From Flavobacterium sp. (lineage in GTDB: Bacteria; Bacteroidota; Bacteroidia; Flavobacteriales; Flavobacteriaceae), in assembly GCF_027484945.1 (NCBI RefSeq), contig NZ_JAIXRZ010000055.1, positions 1 to 60,352 of the forward strand: a stretch of DNA of 60,352 nucleotides, read 5' to 3'. Made by a program: the position numbers and the translations under genes. Each line of letters opens with the position of its first letter. Within the stretch, counting starts at the first letter, position 1. The notes beneath the pieces are model-generated. The model worked only from the letters and a program-made list of their open reading frames with translations. It was not told where the DNA came from and did not search any database. This document shows, piece by piece, positions 33,824-43,290 of the stretch.

Positions 33824-35118
33824 AACCCACCAACAAAGTACTAATTATCACGTATTACTGGCCTCCCGCCGGTGGACCTGGAGTGCAGCGTTGGTTAAAA
33901 TTTGTGAAATATTTGCCCGATTTTGGCATTCAACCTATCGTTTATCTACCCGAAAATCCAACGTATCCAATTGTTGATGAAAAGTTGGTTTCCGATGTTT
34001 CTCCAGCTACGATTATTTTGAAAAAGAAAATTTGGGAGCCGTATTGGTTTGCTGGTTTTTTTTCAAAAAAAGCTACCCAAAAAATTAGTTCAGGTATTAT
34101 TCCTTCTGTAAAAAAGCAAACCGTATTGCAGCGGTTTTTATTATGGGTGAGGGGTAATATATTTATTCCAGATGCTCGTTTTTTATGGGTTAATCCATCG
34201 GTTGCATTTTTAAAAAAATATATAGTTGAAAATCAAATTGAAACGATTATCACTACAGGTCCACCGCATAGTTTGCATTTAATTGGTTTGCATTTACAGC
34301 AACAAATAAAGGTGAAATGGATTGCCGATTTTCGGGATCCTTGGACAACAATAGGCTATCACAAAGCCTTGAAATTGTCGTCGTATGCTGAAAGAAAGCA
34401 TCAACAACTTGAAAAACAAGTGTTGAATAGTGCCGACTTGATTTTGGTAACGAGTCCGACAACCAAAGCGGAGTTCCATGCCCTTACCTCGTCCAACCGT
34501 CCGATTACAGTAATAACCAATGGATATGACCATGAAGCGATTCCGCCTCAAACGTTAGACGACAAGTTTAGTTTAGCGCATATAGGGTCATTTTTATCCG
34601 ATAGAAATCCAATCATTCTTTGGGAGTCGTTGCAAGAATTGGTTCTGGAATATCCCGAATTTGCGGCAAATTTCCAACTTAAATTAATTGGCAAAACGAG
34701 TGAAGAAGTGCTGCAGAGTATTACGCAACACGAATTAGCCCAGTATGTTGTTAATTTGGGTTATGTATCTCATGAAGAAGCATTAGCGCAACAACGAAAG
34801 ACACAAGTATTGGTTTTAATTGAAATCGATTCACCCGACACCCGCAGTATTATTCCTGGTAAATTGTTTGAATATATGGTTTCGGGCCGACCAATTTTGG
34901 CAATGGGTCCACAGGGTTCTGATTTTGCTTCAATAATACAATCGACAAACACGGGAGTGTTTTTTAATTACCAAGAAAAAACAGCTTTAAAAGCCAAAAT
35001 TTTAAACTGGTTTCATGATTATCAATCCGGTCAATTGAAAACCAATCCCGTTGGGTTGGAACAGTATTCTCGGAAATATTTAACCCAACAATTGGCGCAC
35101 GAAATCACACAACTCTAA
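33820..35118 (+). CDS. GT4-like glycosyltransferase
   Basis: The 432-residue GT-B enzyme has the N-terminal glycine loop YWPPAGGPGVQRW (about 14-26) seen in GT4 proteins, DFRDPW (about 170), and a C-terminal nucleotide-sugar half with LIGKTSE and an acidic loop near RSIIPGKLFEYMVSGRPIL. It overlaps yfhO by four bases (ATGA) and the flippase by one, indicating tight coupling. It probably builds the lipid-linked sugar that the flippase moves. Confidence 0.87.
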   Translation: MKPTNKVLIITYYWPPAGGPGVQRWLKFVKYLPDFGIQPIVYLPENPTYPIVDEKLVSDVSPATIILKKKIWEPYWFAGFFSKKATQKISSGIIPSVKKQTVLQRFLLWVRGNIFIPDARFLWVNPSVAFLKKYIVENQIETIITTGPPHSLHLIGLHLQQQIKVKWIADFRDPWTTIGYHKALKLSSYAERKHQQLEKQVLNSADLILVTSPTTKAEFHALTSSNRPITVITNGYDHEAIPPQTLDDKFSLAHIGSFLSDRNPIILWESLQELVLEYPEFAANFQLKLIGKTSEEVLQSITQHELAQYVVNLGYVSHEEALAQQRKTQVLVLIEIDSPDTRSIIPGKLFEYMVSGRPILAMGPQGSDFASIIQSTNTGVFFNYQEKTALKAKILNWFHDYQSGQLKTNPVGLEQYSRKYLTQQLAHEITQL

Positions 35119-36587
35119 TGGGTATTGTACAAACACAATCGATTCGCAACACACTCATCACTTTTTTCGGTTTTGGAATTGGTGCGGTCAATGCATTATT
35201 TTTTTACACCTCTTTTTTAGAAAAAGAATATTATGGTATTGTGAGTACGGTATTGTCGGGTGCCAATATTTTAATGCCGATCATGGCTTTTGGGGTTCAA
35301 AATACAATAATCCGCTTCTTTGCCCAATACGAAACTGAGGAAAAAAAAGATCAGTTTTTATCTTTTATTGTTTTGATGCCTTTGGTTCTGATAATTCCGA
35401 TGGGGATTGTATTCTATGTTTATTATGATGCTATTGCGGGTATTTGGCTAGAAGAAAATCCATCTTTAGCACCTTTCTTTTGGTTAATTCCGGTAGTTGG
35501 ACTGTTAATGGCGTATTTTGAAGTGTTTTACGCTTGGGTGAAAGTTCATATGCAATCGGTAATTGGTAATTTAATTAGTGAAGTTTTGGTTCGATCACTC
35601 GTAATGGTACTGTTACTTATGGTGCATTTTGATCAACTAACCAAGTCCGAATTTGTATACTGCGTAGTAGGTGCTTATCTACTGCAAACGCTGGGGATGT
35701 TTCTTTATGCTATGAAAATTAGACGACCCAAATTTCAACTTGTTATTCCAGAAAATATACGCGAAGTGGTTTACTATTCTACGTTTATTATTGTTTCGGG
35801 AGGTGTTGCTGTTATGTTAGTTGATTTTGATAAAGTGTTAATTCCAAAGTATAAAGCAATTGAAGCCAATGCCGTATATTCTGTGGCGATTTTTTTTGCT
35901 ACTGTGATTGCGGTGCCCTATCGAGCGATGACTCAAATTGTCGCGCCCATTACAGCAAAATTGATGATTGAACAAAAATGGGACGAACTTAATGATCTTT
36001 ATAAAAAGACTTCAATCAATCTGCAAGTAAGTGGTGGTTTTATACTGTTGTTAATTTTTGTAAATATTAATCAAATGTATGTTATCGTACCCGATGATTA
36101 TTCGGCAGGTTTGTGGGTGGTGTTTATGATTGGATTTTCAAAATATTACGATGTAGTATTGGGTAATAATAATTCGATTATTGTCAATACCCATTATTAC
36201 CGAACAGTATTACTATTTGGAGTAGGAACGGTGCTATTGATGATAGTATTAAATGCAGTGTTTATTCCACGTTATGGAATTAATGGGTCGGCTTTTGCAA
36301 CACTTTTGACCATTATGATTTACAATACCATCAAATTTTTATTTGTGATTAAAAAGCTAAAGTTATTTCCCTTTACCTCCAAAACGATTACTTCATTCGG
36401 AATTGTTTGTCTTGGGTTTTTGGTATTTTATTTTTGGGATTTTCCATTTCATCCAATACTCAATATTACACTAAAATCGGTATTAGTGACACTGTTTTAT
36501 GTAGCGTTGCATTATAAAATGAATATTTCAGCTGAGGTGAATCAAGTAATTCAAAATGTTGCTGCTAAATGTTCACTGCGTCTCTAA
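35118..36587 (+). CDS. Wzx-like oligosaccharide flippase (MOP superfamily)
   Basis: The 489-residue protein has about 14 predicted membrane helices, with no signal peptide, and the polysaccharide-synthesis pattern (FFGFGIGAVNALFFYTSF at the first helix, VYSVAIFFATVIAVPYRAMTQIVAP mid-protein). It would translocate undecaprenyl-linked sugars. It is the last gene of the DUF4834-YfhO-GT4-flippase operon, followed by a hairpin. Confidence 0.85.
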   Translation: MGIVQTQSIRNTLITFFGFGIGAVNALFFYTSFLEKEYYGIVSTVLSGANILMPIMAFGVQNTIIRFFAQYETEEKKDQFLSFIVLMPLVLIIPMGIVFYVYYDAIAGIWLEENPSLAPFFWLIPVVGLLMAYFEVFYAWVKVHMQSVIGNLISEVLVRSLVMVLLLMVHFDQLTKSEFVYCVVGAYLLQTLGMFLYAMKIRRPKFQLVIPENIREVVYYSTFIIVSGGVAVMLVDFDKVLIPKYKAIEANAVYSVAIFFATVIAVPYRAMTQIVAPITAKLMIEQKWDELNDLYKKTSINLQVSGGFILLLIFVNINQMYVIVPDDYSAGLWVVFMIGFSKYYDVVLGNNNSIIVNTHYYRTVLLFGVGTVLLMIVLNAVFIPRYGINGSAFATLLTIMIYNTIKFLFVIKKLKLFPFTSKTITSFGIVCLGFLVFYFWDFPFHPILNITLKSVLVTLFYVALHYKMNISAEVNQVIQNVAAKCSLRL

Positions 36588-36597
36588 AATTAGAAAA

Positions 36598-36621
36598 CCC
36601 CGACAGATCATACTATCAGGG
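36598..36621. terminator. Terminator between the flippase and the secreted repeat protein
   Basis: CCCCGACAG (36598-36606) and CTATCAGGG (36613-36621) pair with two G-U pairs. On the minus strand it is followed by TTTTC; on the plus strand by CTTTC. Confidence 0.65.
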
Positions 36622-36645
36622 CTTTCAAACTAACTAACCAACCAA

Positions 36646-37278
36646 TTATTTAACGCTATTTATATTTTGGTTAACTACTTCCGTTGCGTTTTTTCTATCG
36701 GTACGGTAGTAGTAATTATTGTAATCAAATCCATAAGAATTACCACAGGGGTATCCTGCATTATGGGTGTAAGGGTTTCCTAAGTTGCTGTAGGTAAACC
36801 CCGTATGTTTTACACTTCCAACATAATCAACAATTTCGCCTAAGTGATTGTAAACTAGATGTAATCCTCCAATTTGAACTAAAGCAAATCGATTATACCG
36901 CATAAATACACTTCCAATTCGGCTTACACGATTACGACCGTCGTAATTGATAAATGTATTTCCTATCCGACGTACACGTCCGAAATAATCAAATTCAATC
37001 AAAACCCCATAATTTAAAGGACTGCTACTACGCGCTGTTTCTTTTGTGTTTGCTCTTCGGAAATAATAACTTCCATCATTAGCATCGGGACGGGTATTAA
37101 AATCAAAATCACCATTAGGGAAAACGAAAAAAGCAACACCGCGTTCGGTAAACGTAATGGGTTCATTTTGATTAAAATGATACCAATCAATTGACATATT
37201 TGTGTTAGAATTAAATGGGGTTGCATTTGCAGTGCCAAATAGTAAAACTAAACTTGTGAAAAGGGTAATTGTTTTCAT
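36646..37278 (-). CDS. Secreted protein with short Tyr/Gly beta repeats
   Basis: The 210-residue protein has a signal peptide (about 1-19, ending ANA). From about 90 to 165 there are degenerate repeats of about 16-19 residues with the pattern Y-D/N-x-x-G-R-V-x-x-I-G (FDYFGRVRRIGNTFI, YDGRNRVSRIGSVFM, YNRFALVQIGGLHL, YNHLGEIVDYVG). Function is not recognised; the repeats resemble YD-type beta hairpins. It is monocistronic. Confidence 0.75.
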   Translation of the reverse strand: MKTITLFTSLVLLFGTANATPFNSNTNMSIDWYHFNQNEPITFTERGVAFFVFPNGDFDFNTRPDANDGSYYFRRANTKETARSSSPLNYGVLIEFDYFGRVRRIGNTFINYDGRNRVSRIGSVFMRYNRFALVQIGGLHLVYNHLGEIVDYVGSVKHTGFTYSNLGNPYTHNAGYPCGNSYGFDYNNYYYRTDRKNATEVVNQNINSVK

Positions 37279-37477
37279 AATTCAAAAATTTAATCGGTTA
37301 TGCTTACTCTTACGATTTTCAGCTTCTTCGATCAGGTGTTTCTGATGCAAAGCATATTCCAATTGGTGTGCCAAATCAGCATAATTAATTGTCAATGATT
37401 TGTTAATGAATTTTAACTTGTTGATATAGTGTCTTTTCAGTTTAAAAAAGATAGTATTTACATTTCTTTTTTTTAAT

Positions 37478-37485
37478 TATATTTG
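37478..37485 (+). promoter_or_regulatory. -7 box TATATTTG for the M28 peptidase gene
   Basis: An exact TAnnTTTG match, 33 bases before ATG 37519. It overlaps the longer in-frame start at 37483, which is rejected. Confidence 0.6.
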
Positions 37486-37518
37486 AAACCAATTTCTATT
37501 AAATTCGATTTTACATTA

Positions 37519-38703
37519 ATGAAAAAACACCTACTACTTTTCATGTTACTTTTAGTTGCACCTTTTGCCTCAAAGGCGCAAACTTTTGTACAAGCGTATG
37601 CCGATATAGTCAATCAATGTTCCCAAAATAACATTACTTCGAGTTTGACCCAATTTGAAGCCTTAGGGGTAAAACGAAGAGGAACAGCAGCATTGCAAAA
37701 CACCTTAGATTGGTTGAAAAACAAGTATTTAAGCTATGGTTACACCGCCAATCAACTTCAAGAATTTTCGTATACGTACTCGGGTTCTTCAGCGGTTTGT
37801 AAAAATTTGGTCGTGACCAAAATCGGAACAACATATCCCAATACGTTTCTGATTATTTGTGGTCATTATGATTCAATTGTGGGAACAGGCACTAATGATA
37901 ATGGGAGTGGAGTGGCTGCAATATTAGAAGTAGCCCGACTTTTGAGAAATGTTCCAACCGAATATTCCATAAAATTTATCAATTTTTCTGGAGAAGAAGA
38001 TGGGCTTCGTGGGAGTCAAAATTATGTTTCAACTGTCGTCAATGGAACAACACCAAAAATGAATATTCGTTTGGTATTTAATTTGGATGAAATAGGGGGT
38101 GTTGCGGGTTTAATTAATGATACAATTACTTGTGAACGCGATACTTCTACCCCAACAAGTAACAATGCAGCGTCCAATGCGTTTACTAATCAATTAATTA
38201 CATGCACAGAATTGTATTCGCCTTTAAACACATTTTTATCGTATGCCTATGCTTCTGATTATATGTCGTTTCAAGCCAATAACGAAGTAATTACCGGTTT
38301 TTTTGAAACCAACGAGACAACACATAGACATACGGCTACTGATTTTTTAGTCAATATGGACCCCGTTTATAATTTTAATGTTGCCAAAGCGGCTACAGGT
38401 GCTGCGTTACATTTTGCAGTAGCAAGTACTTCCCCGCTTAATACGGTTGAGCAAAACGATAATTTGGTGACTATCTTTCCTAATCCCGCGACCGATGAAT
38501 TATATTTAAATTTAGGTACTTTACCACAATCAAATTACACGTTTTCTTTATTGGATATCAACGGGAAAACGGTATTCACTCAATTCGTTGAAAATGCACC
38601 ATTGGTAAAAGGATTTTCAGTGGGACATTTACAACGAGGCATGTATCTCGGTATTGTAGAATCGGAAGGAAAACGAATTACAAAGAAAATTGTTCTGGAA
38701 TAA
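37519..38703 (+). CDS. Secreted M28 family metallopeptidase with T9SS type A sorting domain
   Basis: The 394-residue protein has a signal peptide (about 1-21, ending ASKAQ), then an M28 zinc aminopeptidase domain: GHYDSI (His/Asp), GTNDNGSGVAA (bridging Asp), SGEEDGLRGS (Glu pair), and the last His in THRHTATD. The C-terminal about 75 residues (IFPNPATDEL, DINGKTVF, GMYLGIVESEG) are the Por/T9SS type A sorting signal. It should be exported through the type IX system and act as an extracellular peptidase. Confidence 0.92.
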   Translation: MKKHLLLFMLLLVAPFASKAQTFVQAYADIVNQCSQNNITSSLTQFEALGVKRRGTAALQNTLDWLKNKYLSYGYTANQLQEFSYTYSGSSAVCKNLVVTKIGTTYPNTFLIICGHYDSIVGTGTNDNGSGVAAILEVARLLRNVPTEYSIKFINFSGEEDGLRGSQNYVSTVVNGTTPKMNIRLVFNLDEIGGVAGLINDTITCERDTSTPTSNNAASNAFTNQLITCTELYSPLNTFLSYAYASDYMSFQANNEVITGFFETNETTHRHTATDFLVNMDPVYNFNVAKAATGAALHFAVASTSPLNTVEQNDNLVTIFPNPATDELYLNLGTLPQSNYTFSLLDINGKTVFTQFVENAPLVKGFSVGHLQRGMYLGIVESEGKRITKKIVLE

Positions 38704-38724
38704 TCCAGTTCTGAATTTTATCGA

Positions 38725-41514
38725 TTATAATTTGGCTTTCAAATAATATCCTGTTAGGGAGTCGGGGTTTTTCGCAACTTCTTCAGGAGTTCCTTCGGCT
38801 AGTAATTGTCCTCCATTTTCCCCGCCTTCGGGTCCTAAATCGATTATCCAATCGGCACATTTGATTAAATCTAAATTGTGTTCGATAACAAGAATCGAAT
38901 GTCCTTTTTCTAGTAGTGCATCAAAAGAGGCCAAAAGTTTTTTAATATCGTGAAAATGTAAACCCGTTGTGGGTTCGTCAAAAACAAACAATGCCTTTTC
39001 TTTTGAGGAGCCCTTTACCAAAAAAGAGGCTAATTTAATACGTTGAGCTTCACCTCCTGATAGTGTAGATGACGATTGACCCAATTGCACATACCCTAAT
39101 CCAACATCTTGTAACGGTTGCAGTTTTTGCGTAATTTTTATTTGGTTGTGTTCTTTAAAAAATACAATTGCATCATCAATAGTCATTTTTAAAATAGCAT
39201 CGATGTTTTTGCCGTTGAAATTCACCTCTAATATTTCTTTCTTGAAACGTTTACCGCCACATGTTTCGCAGGGTAATTCTACATCGGCCATAAAAACCAT
39301 TTCCACATGTATTGTTCCATCACCTTTACACGTTTCACATCGACCGCCATCTACATTGAATGAAAAATGTTTGGGTTGATACCCCCGTATTTTCGATAGT
39401 TTTTCTTTTGCAAACAAATCCCGAATATCATCATAGGCTTTAATATACGTAACAGGATTTGAACGTGAACTTCTCCCGATCGGGTTTTGATCTACATATT
39501 CAATATGATGGATTCGGTGGTAATGCCCTTGTAACTCAGAAAACTGTCCCGCTTTCTCTCCAATGCCCTCTAATTTCTTTTGTAATGCTGGAAATAGAAT
39601 TTTCTTTACTAGGGTACTTTTGCCACTTCCCGAGACTCCGGTAATTACTGTCAGGCACTCCAAAGGAAAACGGACATCTAGATTTTGAAGGTTGTTTTCG
39701 CGTGCACCCAAAATAGAAATATAAGCATTCCAATTCCGCCGTTTTTTGGGTACTTCTATTTGGAGTGAACGATTTAAGTACTGGGCAGTTAGGGAATTGT
39801 TTTTTAGGATTTCTTCAAAGGTTCCTTGTGCTACCAATTGTCCGCCGTGACTGCCTGCTTCTGGGCCGATATCAATAATCATATCCGCTTGCCGCATGAT
39901 ATCTTCATCATGTTCAACCACAATGACGGTATTTCCTAAGTCCCGGAGATTTTTAAGCACATCAATTAATAGTTCGGTATCTTTTGGATGTAATCCAATA
40001 CTTGGTTCGTCTAAAATGTACATAGACCCCACCAAACTGCTGCCCAACGAAGTGGCTAAATTGATGCGTTGTGATTCGCCTCCCGAAAGCGAAGCGGAGT
40101 TACGGTTAAGCGTTAGATAGTCCAATCCAACATTTCTCAAAAAATGTAATCGATTTTTGATTTCGATTAATAAACGTTTTGCAACAGCAAAATCATGGTC
40201 TGAAAGGTTTAATTCGTCAAAAAAAGGCACCAATTTTCGTATAGGAAGGTCGACCAATTCAGCGATGGTTTTTCCGCCCACTTGAACATAATTGGCTTCC
40301 AAACGTAGCCGTTTACCTTTGCATTCAGGACATTTTGTTTTACCCCGATAACGGGATAAAAGTACCCGGTTTTGAATTTTATAATTTTTCTCTTCCAATT
40401 CGCGAAAAAAAGCATTGAGTCCAACAAAATAGGAATTACCCTTCCATAGCAATTCCTTCTGTGTTGCTGAAAGTTGGAAAAAAGGTTTATGAATTGGAAA
40501 ATCAAATTTATATGCCGCGTTTACTAGCTGATCACGGTACCAGCTCATGCTTTCGCCCCGCCAAGGATAAATTGCATTTTCAAAAACAGACAATGCCGTA
40601 TTAGGTATTACTAAATCTTCATCAATACCAATTACATTTCCATATCCTTCGCATTTAGCACAAGCGCCGTAGGGGTTGTTGAAACTAAACAAATGGATGT
40701 TAGGTTCCAAAAACGACATTCCGTCTTTTTCAAAATTGGAACTAAATTCTTTCCGTTCCGAAGTTTGCAATTCTTGAAGATAACAAATGCCTTTACCTTC
40801 AAAAAAAGCAGTTTGTACAGCATCGGCAAGTCGGTTATAAAATTCTTCTTCTTTTTTAACTACGATTCGGTCAATGATTAGAAACAGATCATTAGGTGTT
40901 AATGCGTGTGACTCTATTTCATCTAAACGAACAGTTTCATTATTAACGAGAATACGTGAAAAACCTTGTTGCAAAAGCACTTTGAGTTTGTCTTCTAAAA
41001 GTCGCCCTTCTTCAAGGTGTATTGGCGCCAATAATAACCACTTGGATTCTAAAGTTGTCAATTTGATAAAGTCGATCACATCGGATACTCGGTCTTTTCT
41101 TACTTCTTCTCCAGAAATTGGAGAAATAGTTTTACCGATACGCGCAAACAAAAGTTTGAGGTAATCATATATTTCGGTCGATGTTCCAACTGTAGAACGG
41201 GCATTGGTTGTATTTACCTTTTGTTCGATAGCAATAGCGGGAGCAATTCCCTTGATGTATTCTACTTTGGGTTTGTCTAAACGTCCTAAAAATTGCCGCG
41301 CATAAGCCGATAAACTTTCAACATAGCGTCGCTGTCCTTCTGCATACAAAGTGTCAAAGGCAAGAGAAGATTTTCCAGAGCCCGATAAACCTGTAATTAC
41401 AACCAATTGATTTCGAGGTATGGCAACATCAATGTTTTTTAAATTGTGAATACCTGCACCTTTAATTAGGATGTTTTTTTTGGGTTCGAGCGTTGCAATA
41501 TCGTTGGAAAGCAT
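38725..41514 (-). CDS. uvrA: Excinuclease ABC subunit A
   Basis: The 929-residue nucleotide-excision-repair protein has two ABC ATPase halves: Walker A GLSGSGKSS and GVSGSGKST, signatures SGGESQRI and SGGEAQRI, Walker B ILDEPSIGLH and FDEPTTGLH. Zinc-binding CxxC sets are at CAKC/CPEC and CETC/CETC. It recognises damage with UvrB. Length is near the norm (about 940). A TATATTTG box is at 41532-41539. It is monocistronic. Confidence 0.98.
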   Translation of the reverse strand: MLSNDIATLEPKKNILIKGAGIHNLKNIDVAIPRNQLVVITGLSGSGKSSLAFDTLYAEGQRRYVESLSAYARQFLGRLDKPKVEYIKGIAPAIAIEQKVNTTNARSTVGTSTEIYDYLKLLFARIGKTISPISGEEVRKDRVSDVIDFIKLTTLESKWLLLAPIHLEEGRLLEDKLKVLLQQGFSRILVNNETVRLDEIESHALTPNDLFLIIDRIVVKKEEEFYNRLADAVQTAFFEGKGICYLQELQTSERKEFSSNFEKDGMSFLEPNIHLFSFNNPYGACAKCEGYGNVIGIDEDLVIPNTALSVFENAIYPWRGESMSWYRDQLVNAAYKFDFPIHKPFFQLSATQKELLWKGNSYFVGLNAFFRELEEKNYKIQNRVLLSRYRGKTKCPECKGKRLRLEANYVQVGGKTIAELVDLPIRKLVPFFDELNLSDHDFAVAKRLLIEIKNRLHFLRNVGLDYLTLNRNSASLSGGESQRINLATSLGSSLVGSMYILDEPSIGLHPKDTELLIDVLKNLRDLGNTVIVVEHDEDIMRQADMIIDIGPEAGSHGGQLVAQGTFEEILKNNSLTAQYLNRSLQIEVPKKRRNWNAYISILGARENNLQNLDVRFPLECLTVITGVSGSGKSTLVKKILFPALQKKLEGIGEKAGQFSELQGHYHRIHHIEYVDQNPIGRSSRSNPVTYIKAYDDIRDLFAKEKLSKIRGYQPKHFSFNVDGGRCETCKGDGTIHVEMVFMADVELPCETCGGKRFKKEILEVNFNGKNIDAILKMTIDDAIVFFKEHNQIKITQKLQPLQDVGLGYVQLGQSSSTLSGGEAQRIKLASFLVKGSSKEKALFVFDEPTTGLHFHDIKKLLASFDALLEKGHSILVIEHNLDLIKCADWIIDLGPEGGENGGQLLAEGTPEEVAKNPDSLTGYYLKAKL

Positions 41515-41531
41515 AGCAAAATTATAAGTTA

Positions 41532-41539
41532 CAAATATA
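41532..41539 (-). promoter_or_regulatory. -7 box TATATTTG for uvrA
   Basis: An exact TAnnTTTG match on the minus strand, 17 bases before the uvrA ATG. A second match (TAATTTTG, 41517-41524) lies almost at the start codon and is less likely. Confidence 0.5.
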
Positions 41540-41776
41540 GAGAATTACGATCGATTTTCTTTGAGAACTTAAGGCTTTGAATTGAAGCTATTAAAGTCAT
41601 TTAATAGCGTTTTCACAGTTAAATGTTAAAATTTTTAATACTATTTGGTTTTTATTAGTAAATTTTTATATATTTACAATATAAAATTATTCACACAAAC
41701 CCATTTGGCCTATTGATAAAAATTACTTTTTAGAAAAAATTTTAGATTGTTAAACCCAAAACTAAAAGGTAATTTT

Positions 41777-42361
41777 ATGGCTACTAATCACACTCCCGAC
41801 GCTTTATTGGTAAAAAAGTACATTGCTGGCGATGAAAACGCTTTGGCGGTATTAATTCACAGACATCAGTCAAAAATTTATGGGTTTATTTACTCTAAAT
41901 TGTCCGATCGCGATGTAGCTGATGATGTTTTTCAAGACACATTTATTAAAGTCATCAAGACTTTAAAATCCAACTCCTACAATGAAGAAGGTAAGTTTCT
42001 GCCGTGGGTGATGCGAATTGCACATAATTTGATTATTGATCATTTTCGTAAAAATAAAAAAATGCCGATGTTACGTGAAACTGAGGAGTTTTCAATTTTT
42101 TCCATTCTAAAAGATGATGATAAAAATGCTGAAAATCAAATGATTAATGAAGTGATTGAAAACGATTTACGACGCATCATTGAGGAGTTGCCTGCCGATC
42201 AAAAAGAAGTATTATTGATGCGAATTTATCAGGATTTGAGTTTTAACGAAATTGCTGAGATCACGGGTGTAAGTATTAATACGGCGCTAGGGCGTATGCG
42301 GTATGCACTTATGAATTTGCGAAAAGTTATTGACAAGAATAAAATTATTTTGACCAACTAA
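41777..42361 (+). CDS. ECF-like RNA polymerase sigma factor
   Basis: The 194-residue sigma factor has region 2 (DRDVADDVFQDTFIKVIKTL, WVMRIAHNLIIDHFRK; about 45-110) and region 4 with helix-turn-helix (DLSFNEIAEITGVSINTALGRMRYAL; about 150-180). No anti-sigma gene is next to it. The frame is open from 41747, but MATNHTPDALLVKKYI is the likely start. A 46-codon ORF follows after 55 bases and could share the transcript. Confidence 0.92.
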   Translation: MATNHTPDALLVKKYIAGDENALAVLIHRHQSKIYGFIYSKLSDRDVADDVFQDTFIKVIKTLKSNSYNEEGKFLPWVMRIAHNLIIDHFRKNKKMPMLRETEEFSIFSILKDDDKNAENQMINEVIENDLRRIIEELPADQKEVLLMRIYQDLSFNEIAEITGVSINTALGRMRYALMNLRKVIDKNKIILTN

Positions 42362-42416
42362 CAATAAATGCATGCAACTTTCGTTATTGTAGTGAATAAC
42401 ATTTAAATTGCATGCT

Positions 42417-42557
42417 ATGGCAAAACTTTACGCTACCACAACTCATGTTCAAAAAATGATTCCTAAAAAAGAAACCGTTCAATTTTTACTCCATTATTCC
42501 AAAGCTTTAAAGGTGGTAAAAAAAGGTTCTTTTCAGTTTGAATTCATCTCTAATTAA
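42417..42557 (+). CDS. Small ORF of 46 codons, unknown
   Basis: ATG at 42417 opens a frame to TAA at 42555-42557. The product is basic and begins MAKLYATTTHVQKMIPKK; it ends GSFQFEFISN. No domain is recognised. It is framed by the sigma factor gene and a strong terminator whose stem begins five bases after the stop, so it is positioned like the last gene of the sigma operon. Coding status is likely but not proven. Confidence 0.55.
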   Translation: MAKLYATTTHVQKMIPKKETVQFLLHYSKALKVVKKGSFQFEFISN

Positions 42558-42562
42558 ATTTC

Positions 42563-42596
42563 AATCCCGATAAGGTGCATTATCGGGATTTTTTTT
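42563..42596 (+). terminator. Terminator after the sigma factor unit
   Basis: A perfect 11-bp stem AATCCCGATAA (42563-42573) and TTATCGGGATT (42580-42590) with a 6-base loop is followed by eight T. It overlaps the 3' end of nth. Confidence 0.92.
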
Positions 42597-43236
42597 GCGC
42601 TTCTTTGATTACATTTTTCCTACCTATCGTCTGGGTGATACTATCGCTTTCTATCTTCCATCCACGTGCAGGCGAATATTCTCTTCCGTACCAAATGATT
42701 TGTAAGTGTAAGTCGTTCCATAATTCTTTTGGGAAAATAGCTTTGGCATCTTTTTCAGTTTGAACTACATTTTTTCCACTGGATAAACCCCAGCGGTACA
42801 TTAAACGATGAATATGGGTATCTACAGGAAATGCTGGAACACCAAAAGCCTGACTCATTACAACGCTCGCTGTTTTATGTCCAACCCCCGGTAATGCTTC
42901 CAATGCTTCAAAGCTTTGAGGAACTTCCCCTTGGTATTTTTCAATTAAGATTTGCGACAAACCATGAATGGCTTTCGATTTCATTGGGGAAAGTCCGCAA
43001 GGTTTGATTATTTCACGAATTGTTTCTATGCTTAACTTCACCATATCAAATGGATTATCGGCTTTTGAAAAAAGATGCGGTGTAGTTAAATTTACCCGTA
43101 CATCAGTACATTGCGCAGACAATAAAACCGCAATTAAAAGGGTATACGGATCTTTGTGGTCAAGTGGAATTGGAATACTCGGATAAAGTCTATTTAACGT
43201 ATTTATAACAAACGTTGCACGTTCTTTCTTTGTCAT
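42580..43236 (-). CDS. nth: Endonuclease III-like DNA glycosylase/AP lyase, no Fe-S cysteines
   Basis: The 218-residue base-excision-repair enzyme has the HhH motif LPGVGHKTA with catalytic Lys121 and catalytic Asp139 in FPVDTHIHR, so glycosylase/lyase activity on oxidised pyrimidines is expected. The C-terminus reads YGREYSPARGWKIESDSI where E. coli Nth has the four-cysteine [4Fe-4S] loop; all four cysteines are missing. The open frame extends 14 codons upstream, but MTKKERATFV is the family start. Confidence 0.93.
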   Translation of the reverse strand: MTKKERATFVINTLNRLYPSIPIPLDHKDPYTLLIAVLLSAQCTDVRVNLTTPHLFSKADNPFDMVKLSIETIREIIKPCGLSPMKSKAIHGLSQILIEKYQGEVPQSFEALEALPGVGHKTASVVMSQAFGVPAFPVDTHIHRLMYRWGLSSGKNVVQTEKDAKAIFPKELWNDLHLQIIWYGREYSPARGWKIESDSITQTIGRKNVIKEAQKKSR

Positions 43237-43290
43237 TTTTGTATTTTTAATATGCGAATTTAATAGAATCCCTAACAAATAAAAAATACG

